Of a stretch of DNA of 64,000 nt, positions 46,677-59,265 are shown piece by piece. Numbering within the stretch: the first letter of the stretch is position 1; the number at the start of each line of letters is the position of its first letter. The stretch comes from Panonychus citri (lineage: Eukaryota > Arthropoda > Arachnida > Trombidiformes > Tetranychidae), in the NCBI RefSeq assembly GCF_014898815.1, contig NW_026515541.1, positions 186,001 through 250,000 of the forward strand, read 5' to 3'. The position numbers and the translations under genes were made by a program. A model generated the notes under the pieces. The model was not told the DNA's origin. It searched no databases and worked only from the letters and a program-made list of their open reading frames with translations.

Positions 46677-47980
46677 TAACAATCTTTTAATTACCATATC
46701 ATAAATTGTGATTGAGATAATGATCAATGATAAATTGCTGTCATGAAGGGAATCCAATCAAACCACTAATTAACTTTACACTTGTTTTTTTCACCATTGT
46801 CATCTCATATTTTTTTTTTTGCTTTTCTTTTGGAAATAATCTGATTTAATAGTGAAAATCAACTTTTAATTGTTACTCGAATTGTTAACTGATTAGATGA
46901 TTTATCATTTTAATTGCTAATTCAGAAAAAGCCTCAGCTTTTAATCCTTTTAAATATTCATTCCATAATTTGATGATCCAATTTTTATCCTTTTAATTGT
47001 TTTCCTTCATCCATTTCTGTTAATTTGATTTCCAATTGCAAATAATTAACGTTTATCCTTAAATCATCAGACACAAAGATAATAATCATCTCACAATGCG
47101 AAAACACAAATATAACTTTTTCCTCAGTGTCGATCCAACTCTTGGCTTCTGTTGTTAATTAACCATCACCTAAAACAACAGTACATAAAGTTGATTATGA
47201 TTTAAATGAGAAAATCGTTAATCAAATTGCCTACAAGAAACCAACTAACCGAAGATAATTAAAAACGAGAAAAAGACAAGAGAGTAAAAAAAACTTTAAT
47301 CAAGTAATATGAACTTAATTGGGTTAAAATTATAATCATCAACCTTGATAATCAAAAGGCAACAACGATAATCTTTACAATCACAATTACAGTTAATCAA
47401 TTGTAAATTTTGTGTAAACAATTTAACCAACTATAAATACAGAAACAAGGATCAAATCTAATTTGTAATTATCTTTGGTTAAGATGAAATTAAAGCCTCG
47501 GATTGTTGAAACAACAGAAGAAGAGGAAACAAATTAAGTTGATTGTTTAGTTTATCTTTTAAATTGGAATTTTAATTCTTCGCAATTAAAAAGACTCATT
47601 GACAAACTTTCTCCTGGTGAGTTCTCCTTTTTCATGGAGAATGAAAATTTTTGGATTCGTTTCAAAATCGAACGAGATGAAACAATTTTCTCTTCTCGTT
47701 TTCGATCTAACTGTTAATTTCTGTGTCTTTTTTCATCTTCTTCCTCCTCATTCTATCTTCCTTCGGTTGGAAGATGACGATGATGATGAAGATGAGGATG
47801 AGATGGTTCACATTCGTAAGAGAGAAAAAGAAACTCAGTGGAAAAAGATGATGAGGATGAAAAGAGAAGAAAATTTTTCAATGGAATCCAAAAATACTCA
47901 GTTATGATAACGAAGGAAAATGAGTTAATCAACTTAAGATTATGTTCACCTTATTTAATTGTTTCCATTTTAATCCAATC
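46677..47980. other. Spacer between STAMBP and the glutamate receptor gene
   Basis: AT-rich 1.3 kb. The open frame at 47599-47907 is largely a low-complexity GAT/GAA tract. I see no exon that must belong to either neighbour. Confidence 0.5.
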
Positions 47981-50191
47981 ATGAATTTCATCATAATTGG
48001 TAAATTTCTATTGCTTTTAATTGTGTTTCCATTTGTATCCGGTTTACCAGAGACTCTTAATATCGGTAAGTTTCAACTGATTCAACGGCCGTTTGGTTAA
48101 CACAATTGTGAGTCTTGTAACTTTAATTGTTCATCTAATTGTGATTGTGATTTAGGTGCTTTGTTTACCGGCGATTCGATCGATCAAGATTTAGCCTTTC
48201 AGATCGCTATTTCCAAAGTTCTCAACGAATTCAATCGTTTTTCATCAACCACCGTCCAAGGAATTAAGTACAATGTTTCATATTTCGATAGCTATCAAGC
48301 TCAATCAAACGGTGAGTTAATTAATTGTAACACTTCAATCAAGTTAATCGAGTTTCTCTCAAAAAGATTTCCCATCTTTTACGTTTTGTCGCCATTTTCT
48401 TTATCTAATCAGATGAAATTCTCTTTTCTCTTGTGACATTTTCCCTTCTCAATTCACAAATTCACAATCAACGGATTAATCTTTTTCCCTCATCTCTTAA
48501 TTACTTTTTAATCTTTAATTTTATTTTTATTTTTCTAATCTACAACTGATTGATATTCCAATTTCATTCTGAAAGTGTGTAAATTGCTACAAGAACAGGT
48601 CACTGCGATCATAGATACAACAAGTTCACCCTGTTCTCATCATGTTGAAGCGATTTGTGATAATTACGAGATACCTCATATCCGAACCCGATACGATTGG
48701 AGACAATCAATGGGAACCTTTTCAATTAACCTCTACCCTCACCCAATGCGAATCGCTCATGCAACAATCGATTTAATCATTGAACTCGCATGGAAAGAGT
48801 TTGCAATACTATTTGAAGATGATGAAGGTAATAATCGTGATTTAAGGTATTCTAATTAACCTTTCATTGTGTTTTCCTTTCTAATTTATCAGAAAGAAAA
48901 TACAATCTCCACCATGAACAATTAATTTTCATGCTTCTCTCATAATCTAATGAATACTCTTGCCCTTTACTAATTCATATCCTTTTTCATGGTAAAAAGA
49001 TATCGCCTTTGTTAATGAACTATTCAAGGAAACTCAGAAAGAGTATGAACAAATGAGCGGATTCCCCGTTAATCGGCTCGAATGGACAATCGGTGTTTAT
49101 CAATTCTCATCGATCGATTCCTATCGAGACACTTTCGGCCTTGTAAGACGAAGTCAATATAAGAACATAATTCTTCACGTTAAATCGGACAATCTATACG
49201 ACGCTCTCAAGCAGGTTAAGTTAATTTTCACCCAAAGACAATTAAACTTACTAATTTCGAGCAAAAAAATGTTCCATTTTGATGATTAGGGCCAACAAAT
49301 TGGATTAATGACAGACGAATACTCGTTTATCCTCACTTCTTTGGTAAGAACTACTAATCACAATCAACAACGATTGAATTAATTTTCTTTTCTCTGACTT
49401 TTTTCCAGGATCTTCATGCAATCGACCTGAAGGATTTTAAATACTCTGGAGCCAAGATACATTCCTATAGATTAGTAGACACAACCAGCGAGGAATCCCG
49501 TCAATTTATTCACGACTGGGAAAATGTGGCCTTAGAAACGGGAATAGAATTGACAGAATCAAGTAACTTTAAGGTTAATATGATGAAAGATAAAAATCAA
49601 ATACATTATCTAAGTTAACAATCAAATGACATTTCAAGAGACAAGAAAATCTTATCCACACAATGAGCAATTTACTAATTTTTAATGATGTTGATTAATC
49701 TCCCTGAAGTTTTGAGAGTTGATTGTTCATGTCAAAAAGATGAAGATGAAGATGATCAGATCAATAAGACAACAACATGAGAAACATAACTTGTTTCAAA
49801 AATCATCTACAATGATAATAATCTTACAAGAAAATCGTACATATAATTTGACAGAAATCGTTAGTCGTCAAAAAGATGAAGATGATATTTATTTGTTATC
49901 TTTATCAATTGGAAAAGTTGTAATCACAATTTACTAATTCAATTGTTTATTCTACTTAGACAGAGACAGCATTGGTCTATGATGCAGTTCTACTTGTGGC
50001 TAATTCAATAAAAGAAGCTGAGAAAACGATGCAAGTTGAAACAACGTCACTTTCATGTGAAGAGCCACTCACCTGGTCTCAAGGAACTTCAATATTAAAT
50101 TTTCTTACCGCTAATCCAGTATGTTAATCGTAGTTAAATTGTTTCCTTTCCAACAACAATAATCTACTAATTTCATTTGCTTACTAATTTC

Positions 50192-50227
<36 letters not shown>

Positions 50228-50547
50228 ATCAACCAAGAGGAAAACTATTTAAACCACTGTGAACGAATTGAATAATAAGAAGAAAAAAAAGAATATTTTT
50301 TATTCTTTTTCTCTTCTCTCTTCTCTCTCACGAGTCTTGATTATAAATTTCTTGTGGAATTTGTGTAAATTCAATGTTTGCCGTTGAAATGTTGATGTAG
50401 AAATCAAGTTAACAACGAAAAGTGTTTCTCACACAGAAAACTACAACTACTTGTTTAAACTACTTCGGTAGATATAAAGATAAGCTCACATTTTTTCATA
50501 GTGAGCATCATCCTGCTGAGAGAAAGAGAAGAGAAAGAGAAGATAAG

Positions 50548-50605
<58 letters not shown>

Positions 50606-53600
50606 AACCGAGTGAGCTATTTTGTATTCATTGAGCTGGAAAGTTTTAAATTGAAGAGAGAGCGAAATTTTTACTCATCTATTTGCATTATAAAACAAGG
50701 AGGAGACAAATAATGATGATGATGATTTGAGGAAACAAACTCAGCATGATAACAACGAAATTACTCTAATTATAGTCTCTTGACCATCGATGAGCTTTTC
50801 ATCATTAACCAGGGTCACTTATGGTCATCGTTTCTTTTATCTTTTGCCACTTCCGTTAATTAACATACTGATCATCGTCCATGTTAATCATTATGGTAAT
50901 TGACGTTTTCTTTTCTTACTTTACTCTCTAATAGATGGACGGTGTTACTGGAAGACTTTTTTTCGACGAAGAGGGTTATCGTTCTAATGTTGTTCTTCAC
51001 CTTTATGAACTTTCCAACGTTGGATTTACCAGAGTAAGAAAATCTAATCAACATGATCGTTAATCTTTCGTCACAATTATCGTTGATTTTTCTCTAATCA
51101 TCACTTTTCCGATTTTCGATCAAAATTTATAATCGATTGATTGTTTTTTATCATTATCATTGTCACGTTATGAATGTTTAATTTGCTGTTAAATTGATCA
51201 ATTCAAGAGATTTACAATTAACTAAATTCTCACATAATTAGGTTAATTCTCATCTAATTCAATACATTAGGTTATTAGTTTCCTCTTAAATTGTTATAAC
51301 TACAATTGGAAAACCTTTTCTCTCAGTAATTAACATTATTTTCATGGTAATTTAAAGTAGCCTCACTTATTATTGGTTTAATTACTCATTAACTGTTTTA
51401 TTTTTATTGCTTATTTACCTTCATTGGTATAACAATAACAATATAAACTCAACGGTGAAATGATCTAAGGTCATTTAGAACTCTAAATTTTAAATGCTTT
51501 TAAGTGAAGGACCCATGATGATGATGGTCAGTAAAATTTTCCAAGAGCAATAAAATGAAAATTAGATTGTTCCAATTGATTATTAGCGATAAATATTGAA
51601 TTACAGTTCTAATAAATTAATGTTTAAACAATAACAATACATAGACAATTGATTAGAATCCAATTTCTATGTTGATACTAATTTGATTACGATAAATTCT
51701 TATGGTTATCACTGATTGAAAGTTAATTTCTTTTTTCTATCGCAAACAGATATGTAATATTAATCGATTTTATTGTTGACTTAAGGTTTCGAGTTACGTT
51801 TGGTTTGCCTTAGAAAATGAAAATAGACTAATAGTATGAATGTGATTTCGATTGTTGGTCAGTGAAAAGGTAGAAAAAGAGATGGAGAAAGAAAAGAAAA
51901 ACAACTTTGGCCCTACCTTAATTCACTCTTACAACAAGAATTTCATTCAACTTACAGAGAGAGAGAGAGAGAGAGACAAAGAACTTTTTTGCCTTAAGGC
52001 CATTTAGCCGTCGGCTACATTGCCAAGTGATCACACCGAAGAAAAAACTTTCTTTCATTCTTCATCTTCTATTTCCCTTCTTTACCTTTTCTCTTCATCT
52101 TCTTCTCCTTGTGCCTCTTTCTCTCTCTCCATCTCCTTCTTCCTCCTCTTCGGCTTCTCATTCTTTTTCCATCATCATCTCTCTCTCTCTCTCTCTCTCT
52201 CTAATCGAGTAACTAGAAAACCTTTTTAACAATAGTAATCATAGTGATTCCTGTACCTTTACCTTACCTTAAAAAACAGCTCAAGTTTACCTTGTGTACA
52301 TTTAAGGCCAGGATATGGTTTTCAAGACTCACCCACACAAACTTAACCTCCCATCACTTTTAACATGAAACATCCTTGTAACAATTTACTTTCTTTCTCA
52401 TCATCTTCATCTTCATCTTCCATAGTTACCCTTATAATCTTAGTGACAATTGATCTTTTTTTCTCTTTTTCTTCTAATGAACAAAAATTTACTCAGAAAA
52501 ACGAAAAACGAACATGAAAATAATCGAAAATCACTTTTATTCCCTCTTTCTTTATATGGAACATTTCAATCACTCATTAAGTAGATCATATTCACTTGAT
52601 GATTATCATGTTGATCATTTTCTGTTCTTGATTAGGGTTGAAAACAATTCAGCAATTTAGTCTTGCGATTTATCTCTGAAGTTTCTCATTCCAATAATGG
52701 CTTCAATCCAAACTATTGTCATGATGAAGTTTAAGTTTGTTGATAAACAACTTTCACTAGAAGGTTAATTTAGATTCTATCCTTAACTCTTGCCAAATGA
52801 TGATGATGATGATGATAAGATGAAAGGGAAAATGATGCCCACAATAAAATACCTTGAGATGAAGATGAAGATGATGATAATTATACTTGATAAAAGCATC
52901 AACAATAAAGTAACAACAATCAACTTTAAACTTACCAACTTGATGAGGCGATTTTTTTTCCTCCACAAATTGATTGTAAACTGAATCAACACCAACAAGA
53001 TTAATTGATTAGATTGATGTTTTTGTTGATTGTTTTCAAATGATGAAAACTTTTCGATTGTTAATTTTGTTATCAATCGTTTTTGATTGTTATTATTTTC
53101 GTTGAATAATAGTTGGGTTTCTGGTCAGACATCAACAAGAAAGGACTCGAGATTCAAAATAAGCAGCCAAAGTATTACAATCCCGATGAAAATGCAATCA
53201 AACACCGGACACTGAAAGTGGTCACTGTTGAGGAAAAGGGTTATACTATGATTAAGAATGACCGACGTCCACTCGAGGGTAATGATAAGTACGAGGGATA
53301 TGTAGTCGATTTGGTTGAAGAGCTTTCGAAACTTCAAGGATTCAACTATGAGATCGATCTGTTTGAGAGTAAAAGTTATGGCGATTGTAATAAAACCACA
53401 ATGACCTGTAACGGAATGTTGGGTGAGATCACCTCTGATCGCGCTCATCTTGCCCTTGTCGACCTGACGATCACCGCTGGACGTGCCGAGGTCGTTGATT
53501 TCACCCATCCCTTCATCAATACCGGAATTTCCGTTCTGTTCAAAAAGATAACCAAAAGTGAGACTCAATTATTTGGCTTTTTGTCTCCATTCACTAACCT

Positions 53601-56174
53601 TGTTTGGCTAATGATCACCTTTACAATTATCACGGTTTCCATATCGCTCCATGTAATTGGGCGATTGTCACCCTACGAGTGGGTCAACCCTTACCCGTGC
53701 CGGCAAGATGAGCCAATTCTGGAAAATGATCTGTCCACTCAAAACTCATCCTGGTTCATTGTGGCCGCTCTTATGCAACAAGGTTCAGAAATCGCCCCAA
53801 GGTAAATTCAATTAAACTAATCAACCAGTAAACAATTTACCAAACCCTTTGTACCTCAGACAATTTGACAGCAACAATTAACCCAAATACACATTTAGCG
53901 TAATCAAATACTTATATAATTGACCTTAAAGCTTTTTTTTACAAACACTGACCACTGTGTTTATTTATTACTATGAATGACCCATTGATTTTGACGTAAC
54001 CTTAAAGGTCAACATAGTAAAAGAAAAAAAAACTTTTTTTTTTCATGTAAATCTTTTTTTCTTCACAATGTTTACAATGTGAAATAATTTATTGTTATAA
54101 ATACTGGACATTGAATGGACAAACAATTGTTTGTACCTGAAGAACGTATAATTTGCTTGATTTACCTGAAAAAGAAATGAAAAAAAATGTACCAACTGAT
54201 TTACTTATGATTAATTTGTGTCCAAGCGATAATTTTTCAATCATCATAAACCTTTCGGGTAATATTATCATTACTTTGCTTCTTCTTGACCAATGGTCAA
54301 AAAAAAGAAAAGAGGAATTTACTAAACCACCACAATAACGTTAATCCTTCTTTGTGTGGCTCCTCTACCCTTTAATTAGGAAATGAGTGTGTGTGGCTAC
54401 CAGTGGTCAGTGTTATTGTTAGAAACTGGACCATGGGTATTGTTAAGCTTTTTACCTTTTGTTGTTGTTGTTTTTCTTGTTGTTGTTATAACCTTTTCCG
54501 TAGGCTTTCAATAAATAAATTGTTAAGAAAATGATGATGATGATGAAGATGATGACGGCTTTTCAACGGCCTACCTGTTCACAGAAATGGACAGTTTTCC
54601 TTACCTGTCCAGTGGAAAGGAAGAGAAAATAAGAAAAGAAAAGGTAACAATAATAATGAGTTAGAACTTTGTTCTATTCTCAACTTTTCTCTCTCTTTTT
54701 CTCTTGAAATTGTTCTTATTAGTGATTCCTTTTTAGTCTCGAGTCTTTTTATCAGTTTCTTAGATCTTGAGAGCTTCTCCTTAGAGAGAGAATGAGAGAG
54801 AATAAGTGAGTGAGTGAGTGAGTGAGAGATAGAGAAATGAAGGCTGATTAAGACGGAAAAGGAACAAAATCAAAGGACGACAGCGAATTATCTTCATCTT
54901 CTTTCTCTTACCTTTCGCATTTTTCATCATTATCTTCATCTTTTATCTCTCTCACCTTCACCTTTTCTTTCATTCGAGAAGAAAAAGTAAGAAGAGAGAG
55001 AGAGAGAAAAGAAAAGATTCTTTCTCTGATTGGACCTGTTTTCGTTTCTGTAATAGAAACAAAATATTACGATTAACAAGATTGATTCTGATAATAATAT
55101 ACTCTTGATATAATAACTATCTGTGGATTTTGATTAAACATGATTAATGTTACTTTTCACTCTCTTCATTTAGGTTGATTCATCTTTTTTTTTGATTTTA
55201 ACATTAATTTGCTTTTCCATCTCTTACCTTTAATCCTTAACCAGAACTTTATCTACTCGTTGGTTGGCTGGTGTTTGGTACTTTTTCACCTTAATCCTTG
55301 TCTCTTGTTACACCGCTAATTTAGCTGCTTCTTTGACAATTGAGGATTTTAATTATCCTTTTGCCAATGCTAAGGATTTAATCCTTCTCGATACACCCGA
55401 GGTTAAACTTATCAAGTTCGGCTGTAAATCGTCCGGATCAACGTTGAACTTTTTCAAAGATTCAAAGGATGAGGTTTACCGAGAGATCTACAATCGGATG
55501 ATGGATAATCCCGACTGGTTGGCAAGTACCAATGATGAAGGTGAACAAAGGGTTAGAGATTCTGAGTTCGATTATGCTTTTTTCATGGAATCAGCGACTT
55601 TGGACTATAAATTGGAACGAAATTGCTCAATTGTTAAAATCGGCGGTCTGCTTGACCATAAAGGCTATGGAATTGCAGTTAAACGTAATTCACCCTTACT
55701 CAGGATTCTTAATCAAGGTTTACTTGCTCTTCAAGAATCTGGTCAATTAAGGGTTTTATATGATCGATGGTGGAAACAGCGTAATGGCGGTGGGGTTTGT
55801 GCGGCTCGAACTGATACTTCAGCGGCTGTTACGTCATTCAAATTAATCAATGTCGGCGGTGCTTTTATTGTCCTTCTCGTCGGCTGTGCAGTTGCGATGT
55901 TAATTGCCTTCTGTGAGCTGATTATTAAATGTTGGAACACAACCAATGATCCGGTAACAAATTATCAAGCAATTAACTTTAATTTTTTACGTTCTCTCTC
56001 TCTCTCATAATTATACAGAATTACAATTAACTTTATCATCCTTTTCTCTATTGTTTTACTAATTAGGTCTCATTTTGGGAAGGAGTTAAAAGTGAATTAA
56101 AATTCGCCTTTAATTTTCAACAAGCGACTAAACAAATCGCCAAAAGTGACAATTTAATCATCGTTTACATATGA
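47981..56174 (+). CDS. Kainate-type ionotropic glutamate receptor subunit
   Basis: Eleven exons: 47981-48065, 48156-48311, 48576-48827, 49000-49214, 49290-49343, 49409-49573, 49960-50118, 50935-51033, 53113-53801, 55245-55953, 56067-56174. They give 896 residues, typical for the family. A signal peptide (to about residue 21) and an amino-terminal domain with QDLAFQIAI, PCSHHVEAICDNYEIPHI and MTDEYSFILTSLDL are followed by S1 of the ligand-binding domain. In S1, DLTITAGRAEVVDF carries the Arg that binds the glutamate carboxylate. M1 and the pore loop (MQQGSEIAPR, Q at the Q/R site) come next, then M3 with CYTANLAAS. S2 (FFMESATLDY, with the ligand Glu) and M4 (GGAFIVLLVGCAVAMLIAF) complete the core. 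TLSTRWLAGVWYFFTL resembles GluK subunits. It forms cation channels at synapses. Long introns around the pore exons carry (CT)n/(GA)n tracts. Confidence 0.93.
50195..50224 (+). repeat. (CT)n microsatellite in receptor intron
   Basis: About 15 CT units within the intron 50119-50934; it is complementary to the (GA)n tract at 50551-50603 in the same intron. Confidence 0.9.
50551..50603 (+). repeat. (GA)n microsatellite in receptor intron
   Basis: About 26 perfect GA units, in the same intron as the (CT)n tract 330 bp upstream. A transcript could pair the two. Confidence 0.92.
51956..51976 (+). repeat. Short (GA)n tract in receptor intron
   Basis: About 10 GA units in the intron 51034-53112, paired in sense with the (CT)n at 52178-52202. 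Confidence 0.85.
52178..52202 (+). repeat. Short (CT)n tract in receptor intron
   Basis: About 12 CT units, about 200 bp after the (GA)n tract in the same intron; again complementary to it. Confidence 0.85.
54781..55014 (+). repeat. Purine-rich simple repeats in receptor intron
   Basis: Imperfect GAGA and GTGA runs (including about five GTGA units near 54808-54826) with a second GA run near 54995-55008, inside the intron 53802-55244 that separates the pore loop from M3. Confidence 0.7.
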
Positions 56175-57396
56175 TGAGTATGGTGACGATAAAGAGACAA
56201 TTTAAAAGCTTAACAATTTATATTATGACAGTGGCAATATTTTTCCTAAATCAGTTAATCATTAGCAATAAATTTCTCACTAATTAAGACCCAATGAACA
56301 TATACTTAGTAGTGTGTGTGGGTAATTGTAATCAACTTTAGAATCAAATCTTTTTTTGTTGTTGCTTGGAATCAAATTACATCAACAATTAAGAGATGAA
56401 ACTTTAATCACTCATCACATTGGGAATAAACAATAATAACCTTTATATTGTTTACCACTCAATTGTCACTTTATTAGCTCTTTAACCAAGTTAATTGTCA
56501 CATTATCAGATTAATATTACATCATAATTGTTGGAGTCAATCAAATTGAACTTTAATTGTCGCAAATTGGAAACTAAATGTTTTCAAGAGACGAAAAATA
56601 CAATCCAGTGAATATGTAAACTCGTATAAATATCAATGTATTAATTTTAATTCGAATTTTTTTTCCATTGAAAGAAAACAATTAAATATCATCTATTCTT
56701 TAATTCGGTTAATTGTCAATTGTCAACATTCAAATTGTATCGGTTTTTATTTCGCTTAGAAAATCATTCAAACGCCATTTTCCAGGATTTTGATTCTAAG
56801 GATTAACTTGTTTCTCTGTGGATACACTTTGTTAACTTTATCTTAATTCTAATGGTAAGTCAATCTTTGTTTAATTAACAATTTCTAATATTATGTCCAC
56901 AGTTTTCTTCAATTTTTCTTTATTTAATTGCTCTTAATTGTATTCAGATTAACAGATCACCTGAGGCAACAATTTCCAAATTCACGTGGATTTCAATTCT
57001 GTCAACATCTTTTCTTCCCTTCTCTCAACGACTACAAATGAAGCTCAAAACGATATCACAGAATTTTTCCATTCTTAAATCCCTTTTTCGTTATTATTTC
57101 ATATCAAAAAGAATAATATATTAACAGGTAACCGGTCGAAGAAAAGTTGAGCGAAAAAGAGAAAACGTTTTCAGAGAGATGGAGCCACAATCGAAAAGAA
57201 AAAAAGCTAAGAGAATTTGAAGAGAAGAGAAAACAAGTTGTTCTTTTCTTTTTTTCTTTACTCTTTTAAATACGAACGTTGTAACTTCTTCTTCTTGTTT
57301 CTTTTTCGTTTTTCTTTTACATTTTCAATTAGATTATGACAATTAACTTTATTTGTATCTTTAGTTACGATAATTAACTATGAGAATATCCAAATA
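56175..57396. other. Spacer with a possible ATG-only first exon
   Basis: Mostly AT-rich 3' flank of the receptor gene. ATG at 56852-56854 is followed at once by an ideal donor (GTAAGT). An acceptor TTGTATTCAG at 56947 opens a frame (INRSPEATISKFTWISIL…) of 59 codons to TAA near 57125. Such an ATG|GT exon occurs in the troponin I gene here, but the 60-residue product matches nothing I know. Confidence 0.25.
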
Positions 57397-58049
57397 ATGA
57401 GAAATTGTTACCTTTCTGTTAACTGGGTGATGGTTACAATAACCACTCTCTGGTTATCATCTAAAAGTTTGGTTAATTGTGCTTGTGTTAACCGGACCTT
57501 AAGTGAACCTTTACCTTTATCTTCATCCGAGAGTAATGTTAATGTTGTTAAAAATGTTGTTAATCAAGTGAATCTTAAAAGTGCCAATATTACGGATTCT
57601 CAGTTACCTGTTTCCTCAGCGACATAATCCTTTTCTTTAGTGATGATGAAGAAGAGGACGATGATTCTGTCAATGGATTTGAAGAATCATCGGATCAGGA
57701 AGGTTCGGGTGATTCAGATGGTGGAAGTGGAAGTCCAGGTGATTCCATTAGTGGTAATGGTGGAATAAATTCCAATTTCGATCATAATCCAATTGATGGA
57801 AACAAATTACAAATTCCAATTGATGTTGATTCCAATTCTTTAAGTAAAGACTCGTTTACCAGTAGAGGTTTTAATAGATCTTCTACTTTTTCCAATCCAT
57901 CATCATCTTCATCTTCGTCTTCATCATCTGTATTTTTATCTTGTTCATCTTTAACATTTTCATCTCTATGGATAATCATTGGAATCAACTTTTTGTTAAT
58001 TTCATCATCTAATTGTTTCGTTGATTTTAATACCAGATTGAGACTTTAA
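57397..58049 (+). CDS. Secreted acidic Ser-Gly-rich protein in two frames (unrecognised)
   Basis: Frame 1 starts at ATG 57397 with a signal-like segment (VNWVMVTITTLWLSS…), then NRT and NIT glycosylation sites, and stops at TAA 57625-57627. Frame 2, one base out, is open through this stop and runs to TAA at 58047-58049. It encodes DDEEEDDD, three acidic Ser-Gly clusters (QEGSGDSDGG, SGSPGDS, SGNGG), a Ser run and a hydrophobic stretch (SSLWIIIGINFLLI). Acidic clusters next to Ser-Gly are typical of glycosaminoglycan attachment, and the end could be a membrane or GPI segment, so a small cell-surface proteoglycan is possible. I found no phase-matched intron joining the frames; one missing base near 57600-57640 would. 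I do not recognise the family. Confidence 0.45.
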
Positions 58050-58385
58050 ATTTGGTTAAATTGTTCGTATTTGTATTTTTATTTTGGACTGTTATTAAGG
58101 TTGAATAAGTTGGTACTCACTGTTTACCTACGTGTTTAATTGTGACCTAATAACTGTCATTCTTGTTGATTTTAAAAACATTTAATTAACATGAACACCT
58201 ACACAATTTGGTGCAAGTTAATTAAAAATAATCGTTAATTCTCACCACCAGATGCCTCTATTGTCGTATCCAAACAGCTGCTTGGGTTATGCTTTTTTCC
58301 TCCATCCTTTTGGCATAATTGGAAAATACTTGGAATAATTTTCAGCATAATTCCTATTTCTTTTTGTGCTTCTTTTTTTGTTTAG

Positions 58386-58981
58386 TCGAAAAGCCGAAAA
58401 GTCGTTCATCAACTATACAATATGTCGGAACATATCCGATTGTTATTCTGAAAGATGTCCGATTTGTTGATCTTAAAGCAACAATTGATTTCGTCTACAA
58501 GGGTGAAGTAAATGTTACTCAAAATCAACTTGGCTCAGTTTTAAAGGCAGCTGAGACCCTTCAAATTAAGGGTCTAACTGATGTGGTCAATCGTCAACGA
58601 GAATTGAATGCAAAGGAAATGGCATCAGTTGATCGGCCCAAGAAGAGGAAAAGGAAACAAAAGAATAATAAAACTTCTGAACCATCACCGCCAGTCTCTT
58701 GTGATGAATCTTGTGGTGAAAATGAAACTTTAAATGTGATTTCCGTTACAATGGAAGAACGAACTGTTCCGATTAAAATATTTCCAGTCCAAGGGCCGTC
58801 AAGAGAAAGTGAAGCAGTTGAACGAAATGGAAGAGAAGGAAGAGAAGAAGAAGAAATGAATGTTATTCAAGTTGCTCAAACTGATTCTCCTCCAGTTTCT
58901 TCTCAAACAATTTTACCGACAACCGAAGTGACGGCGATTGAACAAAATGATATTATCGTGGCCTCTGATGCTACAACTTAA
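58386..58981 (+). CDS. C-terminal exon of a BTB/POZ protein (first half not found)
   Basis: The acceptor TTTTTGTTTAG ends at 58385; the exon starts in phase 1 and runs to TAA at 58981. It encodes the second half of an insect-type BTB domain: YPIVILKDVRFVDLKATIDFVYKGEVNV, then NQLGSVLKAAETLQIKGLTDV. A basic nuclear-localisation-like segment follows (RPKKRKRKQKNN), then an acidic, Ser/Thr-rich tail with no zinc finger. BTB proteins of this type are dimeric chromatin or transcription factors. The usual first half (FCLRWNN…KAHKVVLSACS…F) was not found within the preceding 2.4 kb, so either its exon is distant or the gene is a fragment. AATAAA follows the stop at about 59025. Confidence 0.7.
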
Positions 58982-58984
58982 ATT

Positions 58985-59260
58985 GACCATCATCCGGCGT
59001 ATTGAACAAAATTGTACTTTATTTAAATAAATTGTTGTATTAAATCACTAATTTTAAGTTGATTATAATAGTAATGTTGATTCACTGGTTATTGTTCACT
59101 TACTAGCCTTTGTCCACGTTGAGTCAACGTCGTTGATCTACATGCTTTCCATTTTTTAGCGTATGTTTGTTGTTCACTCATCACCGGTCAGGTTGAGAGG
59201 TTGTGTAGATTTGATTGTTGAGAGAAGTTGATAATTTGTTATTCCGAGTTCTAATTGGAC
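58985..59260. other. 3' flank of the BTB gene
   Basis: Contains AATAAA near 59025 and AT-rich sequence with no exon-like feature. Confidence 0.5.
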
Positions 59261-59265
59261 TTGGT

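Noticed and set aside
47599..47907. Plus-strand frame of 102 codons before the receptor gene
   Set aside because: Its core is a GAT/GAA low-complexity run; no signal or domain and no link to the receptor start.
50422..50713. Arg/Glu dipeptide frames over the (GA)n tract
   Set aside because: Microsatellite translation inside an intron of the glutamate-receptor gene.
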